Of a DNA stretch of 6,627 nucleotides, positions 5,029 through 6,627 are shown piece by piece. Both the position numbers and the translations under genes were made by a program. The first letter of the stretch is position 1; each line of letters opens with the position of its first letter. This DNA comes from Brevinema_A sp051647535 (lineage in GTDB: Bacteria; Spirochaetota; Brevinematia; Brevinematales; Brevinemataceae): the NCBI GenBank assembly GCA_051647535.1, contig JBOFEA010000009.1, positions 1 to 6,627 of the forward strand. The letters are read 5' to 3'. The notes below the pieces were generated by a model. That model had not been told where the DNA came from. It did not search any database and saw nothing but the letters and a program-made list of their open reading frames with translations.

Positions 5029-6051
5029 TTATTTTTCACAACATTCATTTAATAATTTTTTATAATTTTGTAGTCTTTCTACAACACGATCGATATCTAT
5101 GTCAGAATCGACATCTCCTATCCAATATTGCTCATCAATAGCACAACATGTCATGGTTTTCCCATACCCAAATCTGTCGGGCTTTCTTATTGATTGAATG
5201 TCAAATTGATCAGCATGGTTTGTTAGTAAATGATGAAAATTATTTCTATATTCTCTGGTATCTTCATCTTCACCTACCTTATCAGTAACGGCTATTTTAA
5301 ATAAGATAGTACTAACATATCTTTCTTGATTTGAATCCCATTTAGCATCACATTGAAGGGCTACTTCAAAATTATTCCAATCATTCCATCCCCAAGATGA
5401 AGATAGTGAACCACCGGATTGGTTGGGAACATAACCATACCAAGTTTCTTCACCTAATAAAGATGGTAGAGAATCGTAAAAACCAATCCATGAATACCAA
5501 TCCCATTCTTTAATAGGTAATTCTTTCCAAGAATTAATACTATCTTCTATCTCTTGAATTTTTTGTGTAAAATTATTAAAAATTGTGTCCTCAGTTTTTG
5601 GGGATGAGTTGATAAATTCAAGAATATCGTTTCTTAGATATAACTTATAATTTGAATCGTTAATGTTTTTTAGATAAGATTGATTTGCAGTCTTGAAATA
5701 AATTCCTAAAACCTTTAACCCTTCAAATTTTTTATCATTTTCAACAAGATCTTGGTATCGCTTTAATTGCTCACTATGTTCTGATGAAGTTGTTTTATCT
5801 TCAATAATGAGAGCATATTGATTATTTACGATGAGTAGAACATCAATATTTTGATATTGTCGATATACTTGAACTTCTGTAATATCTATATTTATATTAT
5901 GTTTTGCCAATAAGCTTTTGACAAAATTTTGTCCTACTGTATACATGCCGTTATCTTGATATTTAGGGTTTGCCCATTCTGCAAAATAACAGATTAAGGC
6001 GTCTTGAGATAATTCACTTGTTGCATAATTAAAAATGTTGGGTTTATTCAT
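5029..6051 (-). CDS. PD-(D/E)XK nuclease-superfamily protein
   Basis: This encodes 340 residues. AAGGA at 6059-6063 lies 7 bases before ATG, so the start is firm. The N-terminus FNYATSELSQDALICYFAEW is typical of a group of PD-(D/E)XK proteins found in accessory regions. The core follows: NIDVLLIVNN with Asp70, then ALIIEDKTTS with Glu84-x-Lys86, then the helix residue Gln95 in EQLKRYQ. Together these give D-(x13)-E-x-K...Q, a complete metal-dependent active site. Residues 170-340 are Trp-rich (EWDWYSWIGFY, SSWGWNDWNNF) and may recognise substrate; that is inference. The likely activity is DNA (or RNA) cleavage, with a defence role possible but not shown. It is downstream of the zinc-finger-like peptide by 24 bases and upstream of the lipoprotein by 13. 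Confidence 0.8.
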   Translation of the reverse strand: MNKPNIFNYATSELSQDALICYFAEWANPKYQDNGMYTVGQNFVKSLLAKHNINIDITEVQVYRQYQNIDVLLIVNNQYALIIEDKTTSSEHSEQLKRYQDLVENDKKFEGLKVLGIYFKTANQSYLKNINDSNYKLYLRNDILEFINSSPKTEDTIFNNFTQKIQEIEDSINSWKELPIKEWDWYSWIGFYDSLPSLLGEETWYGYVPNQSGGSLSSSWGWNDWNNFEVALQCDAKWDSNQERYVSTILFKIAVTDKVGEDEDTREYRNNFHHLLTNHADQFDIQSIRKPDRFGYGKTMTCCAIDEQYWIGDVDSDIDIDRVVERLQNYKKLLNECCEK

Positions 6052-6075
6052 TTGTTTTTCCTTAAAATTTTTATT

Positions 6076-6234
6076 TTATAAAGCTGGGGAATGCTTTCCC
6101 TTACCATTTCCATTAGGGTGTCTTGTACAAGACATTCCCGTCAATGTACTTATTGAACTGGAACTATGTCCACAATACTTACAGGTATATTTGGATTTTT
6201 CGGATAAAAGTTTTTTAGATATATTTATACACAT
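6076..6234 (-). CDS. Small zinc-finger-like peptide (52 residues)
   Basis: The sequence reads YTCKYCGHSSSSISTLTG, then MSCTRHPNG, ending GKHSPAL. C18-x2-C21 and C36-x2-H39 make a C-C/C-H set, as in a treble-clef or C2H2-like zinc finger of about 20 residues. I recall similar short proteins (CKYCG...SIS-x-LT...C-x-RHP-x-G...KGKH) in varied bacteria, often among accessory genes, without an assigned function. The frame is open only from a TAA 15-12 bases before ATG 6234, so this ATG is the sole start, but it lacks a Shine-Dalgarno. Residues 1-15 may be a non-native addition. It lies 24 bases before the nuclease-like gene on the same strand; zinc binding could target nucleic acid or a partner. 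This is inference. Confidence 0.6.
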   Translation of the reverse strand: MCINISKKLLSEKSKYTCKYCGHSSSSISTLTGMSCTRHPNGNGKGKHSPAL

Positions 6235-6269
6235 GCACTTAAAGGCTTAACATAGTTCAAATTTAAAAT

Positions 6270-6303
6270 AAAAAAGCCCATAGGGTATGTACGTTGCATC
6301 CCT
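6270..6303 (-). terminator. Probable terminator of the tRNA-Ser transcript
   Basis: On the minus strand AGGG/CCCT and ATG/CAT form a 7-bp stem with one bulged A and a 7-base loop (arms 6297-6303 and 6282-6289). A T tract follows after six bases (A run 6270-6275 on the plus strand). The alternative small stem CCC-TAT-GGG directly before the T run is weaker. Readthrough could supply transcripts to the operon beginning at 6234. Confidence 0.45.
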
Positions 6304-6314
6304 TATTAAAACGA

Positions 6315-6344
6315 TGGTTTGGGAAATGGACGACTGTCCATCGG
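6315..6344 (+). repeat. Right copy of the 30-base sequence, next to tRNA-Ser 3' end
   Basis: It is 25/30 identical to 111-140 and overlaps the tRNA gene by two bases. Within it ATGGAC (6326-6331) pairs perfectly with GTCCAT (6336-6341) around a GACT tetraloop. This would form a hairpin directly after the tRNA. The left copy does not preserve this pairing. Confidence 0.6.
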
Positions 6345-6426
6345 AGAGAGAGGGATTCGAACCCCCGGTACATTGCTGTACAACGGTTTTCAAGACCGCC
6401 GCTTTCGACCACTCAGCCATCTCTCC
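6343..6426 (-). tRNA. tRNA-Ser (anticodon UGA)
   Basis: This is an 84-base class II tRNA. Acceptor stem GGAGAGA pairs with TCTCTCC. The D arm contains GCTGAGTGGTCGAAAGC. The anticodon stem GCGGT/ACCGT (one G-U) holds loop CTTGAAA with anticodon TGA, reading UCA-type serine codons. A long variable arm (GTACA-GCAA-TGTAC) is diagnostic of Ser/Leu/Tyr types. The T arm has loop TTCGAAT. The CCA tail is not encoded and must be added by nucleotidyltransferase. Confidence 0.97.
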
Positions 6427-6445
6427 TTATTTTCTTATAGGAAAT

Positions 6446-6474
6446 ATTATATAGTATTTTAAAAGAATTGTCAA
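6446..6474 (-). promoter_or_regulatory. Consensus sigma-70-type promoter of tRNA-Ser
   Basis: Minus-strand TTGACA (6474-6469) and TATAAT (6451-6446) are exact consensus boxes with an ideal 17-bp spacer. Transcription would begin about 6439, leaving a leader of roughly 12 bases before the mature tRNA 5' end at 6426. Confidence 0.9.
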
Positions 6475-6525
6475 GATAATTTTATTATAAAATTAACAGG
6501 TTATCATAATGACAGGGTGTTTATT

Positions 6526-6627
6526 TTATTTATCAATATATTGATCTAGTGTAAATTTTAAAAAGTCTGAAGTTTGATTATCATAAAATCGAATATATTT
6601 GGCTTGTCCTATGATTGCATAATCTTT
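6526..6627 (-). CDS. C-terminal end of an unidentified protein (partial)
   Basis: The minus strand is open from the window edge for 33 codons to TAA 6528-6526. It encodes KDYAIIGQAKYIRF, then YDNQTSDFLKFTLDQYIDK. The composition and the short gap to the tRNA promoter (about 50 bases) fit the end of a genuine gene extending beyond the window. No family is recognised from so short a piece. Confidence 0.5.
   Translation of the reverse strand, partial: KDYAIIGQAKYIRFYDNQTSDFLKFTLDQYIDK

Noticed and set aside
6035..6250. Plus-strand open frame of 71 codons
   Set aside because: It is the antisense shadow of the zinc-finger-like peptide and crosses the start of the nuclease-like gene.
1..6627. CRISPR array or integron attC array
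   Set aside because: No regularly spaced short repeats with unique spacers and no recognisable attC core pairs were seen; the only tandem repeats are the 1257-bp units and the TATAA tract.

Overview
The window is strongly AT-rich and comes from a Gram-negative-type bacterium. The signs are two lipobox signal peptides, a predicted outer-membrane beta-barrel ending in Phe, Shine-Dalgarno sequences and consensus TTGACA/TATAAT promoters. The tRNA-Ser does not encode its CCA tail, which argues against the enteric gammaproteobacteria, and the TTGACA/TATAAT promoters argue against Bacteroidota. A spirochaete-like host is possible, but this is a guess. The region reads as accessory DNA: gene remnants, a recombined tandem array, and a short operon next to a tRNA gene.

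Left part (1-1000). No intact gene is visible. There are a terminator-like hairpin (88-117), a long inverted repeat (226-281) and scattered AGGGAAT motifs. Two decayed gene ends follow in one reading frame: the C-terminus of an IS3-family transposase (543-704) and a Kelch-repeat fragment (705-890). A promoter follows whose -10 box sits in a TATAA microsatellite (916-952).

Centre (1006-4171). A secreted or lipoprotein gene with a doubtful start and an in-frame TAG is followed by a tandem array with a 1257-bp period. Each unit alternates 'ORF A' (unknown, no good start codon, possibly a C-terminal cassette) with a small outer-membrane beta-barrel gene (here 'OMP'). The order is: A tail, OMP1 (start knocked out by a TAG), A1 (complete 3' end), OMP2 (intact), A2 fused in frame to the front of a third OMP copy, which is then cut off. 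Copy-specific patches alternate with near-identical stretches, which suggests duplication plus gene conversion. The architecture resembles silent or orphan cassette arrays, but no function can be assigned from sequence alone.

Right part (4134-6303, minus strand). An apparent operon runs right to left: a 52-residue zinc-finger-like peptide, a PD-(D/E)XK nuclease-superfamily protein of 340 residues, a 220-residue lipoprotein, and the first ~46 codons of an ADP-ribosylglycohydrolase whose remainder was replaced by the end of the array.

Right edge (6270-6627). tRNA-Ser(UGA) lies on the minus strand with its own consensus promoter and a probable terminator. Beyond it is the C-terminal end of a protein that leaves the window. 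A 30-base sequence just downstream of the tRNA (6315-6344) recurs at 111-140 with 25/30 identity, so related sequence lies at both ends of the accessory segment.
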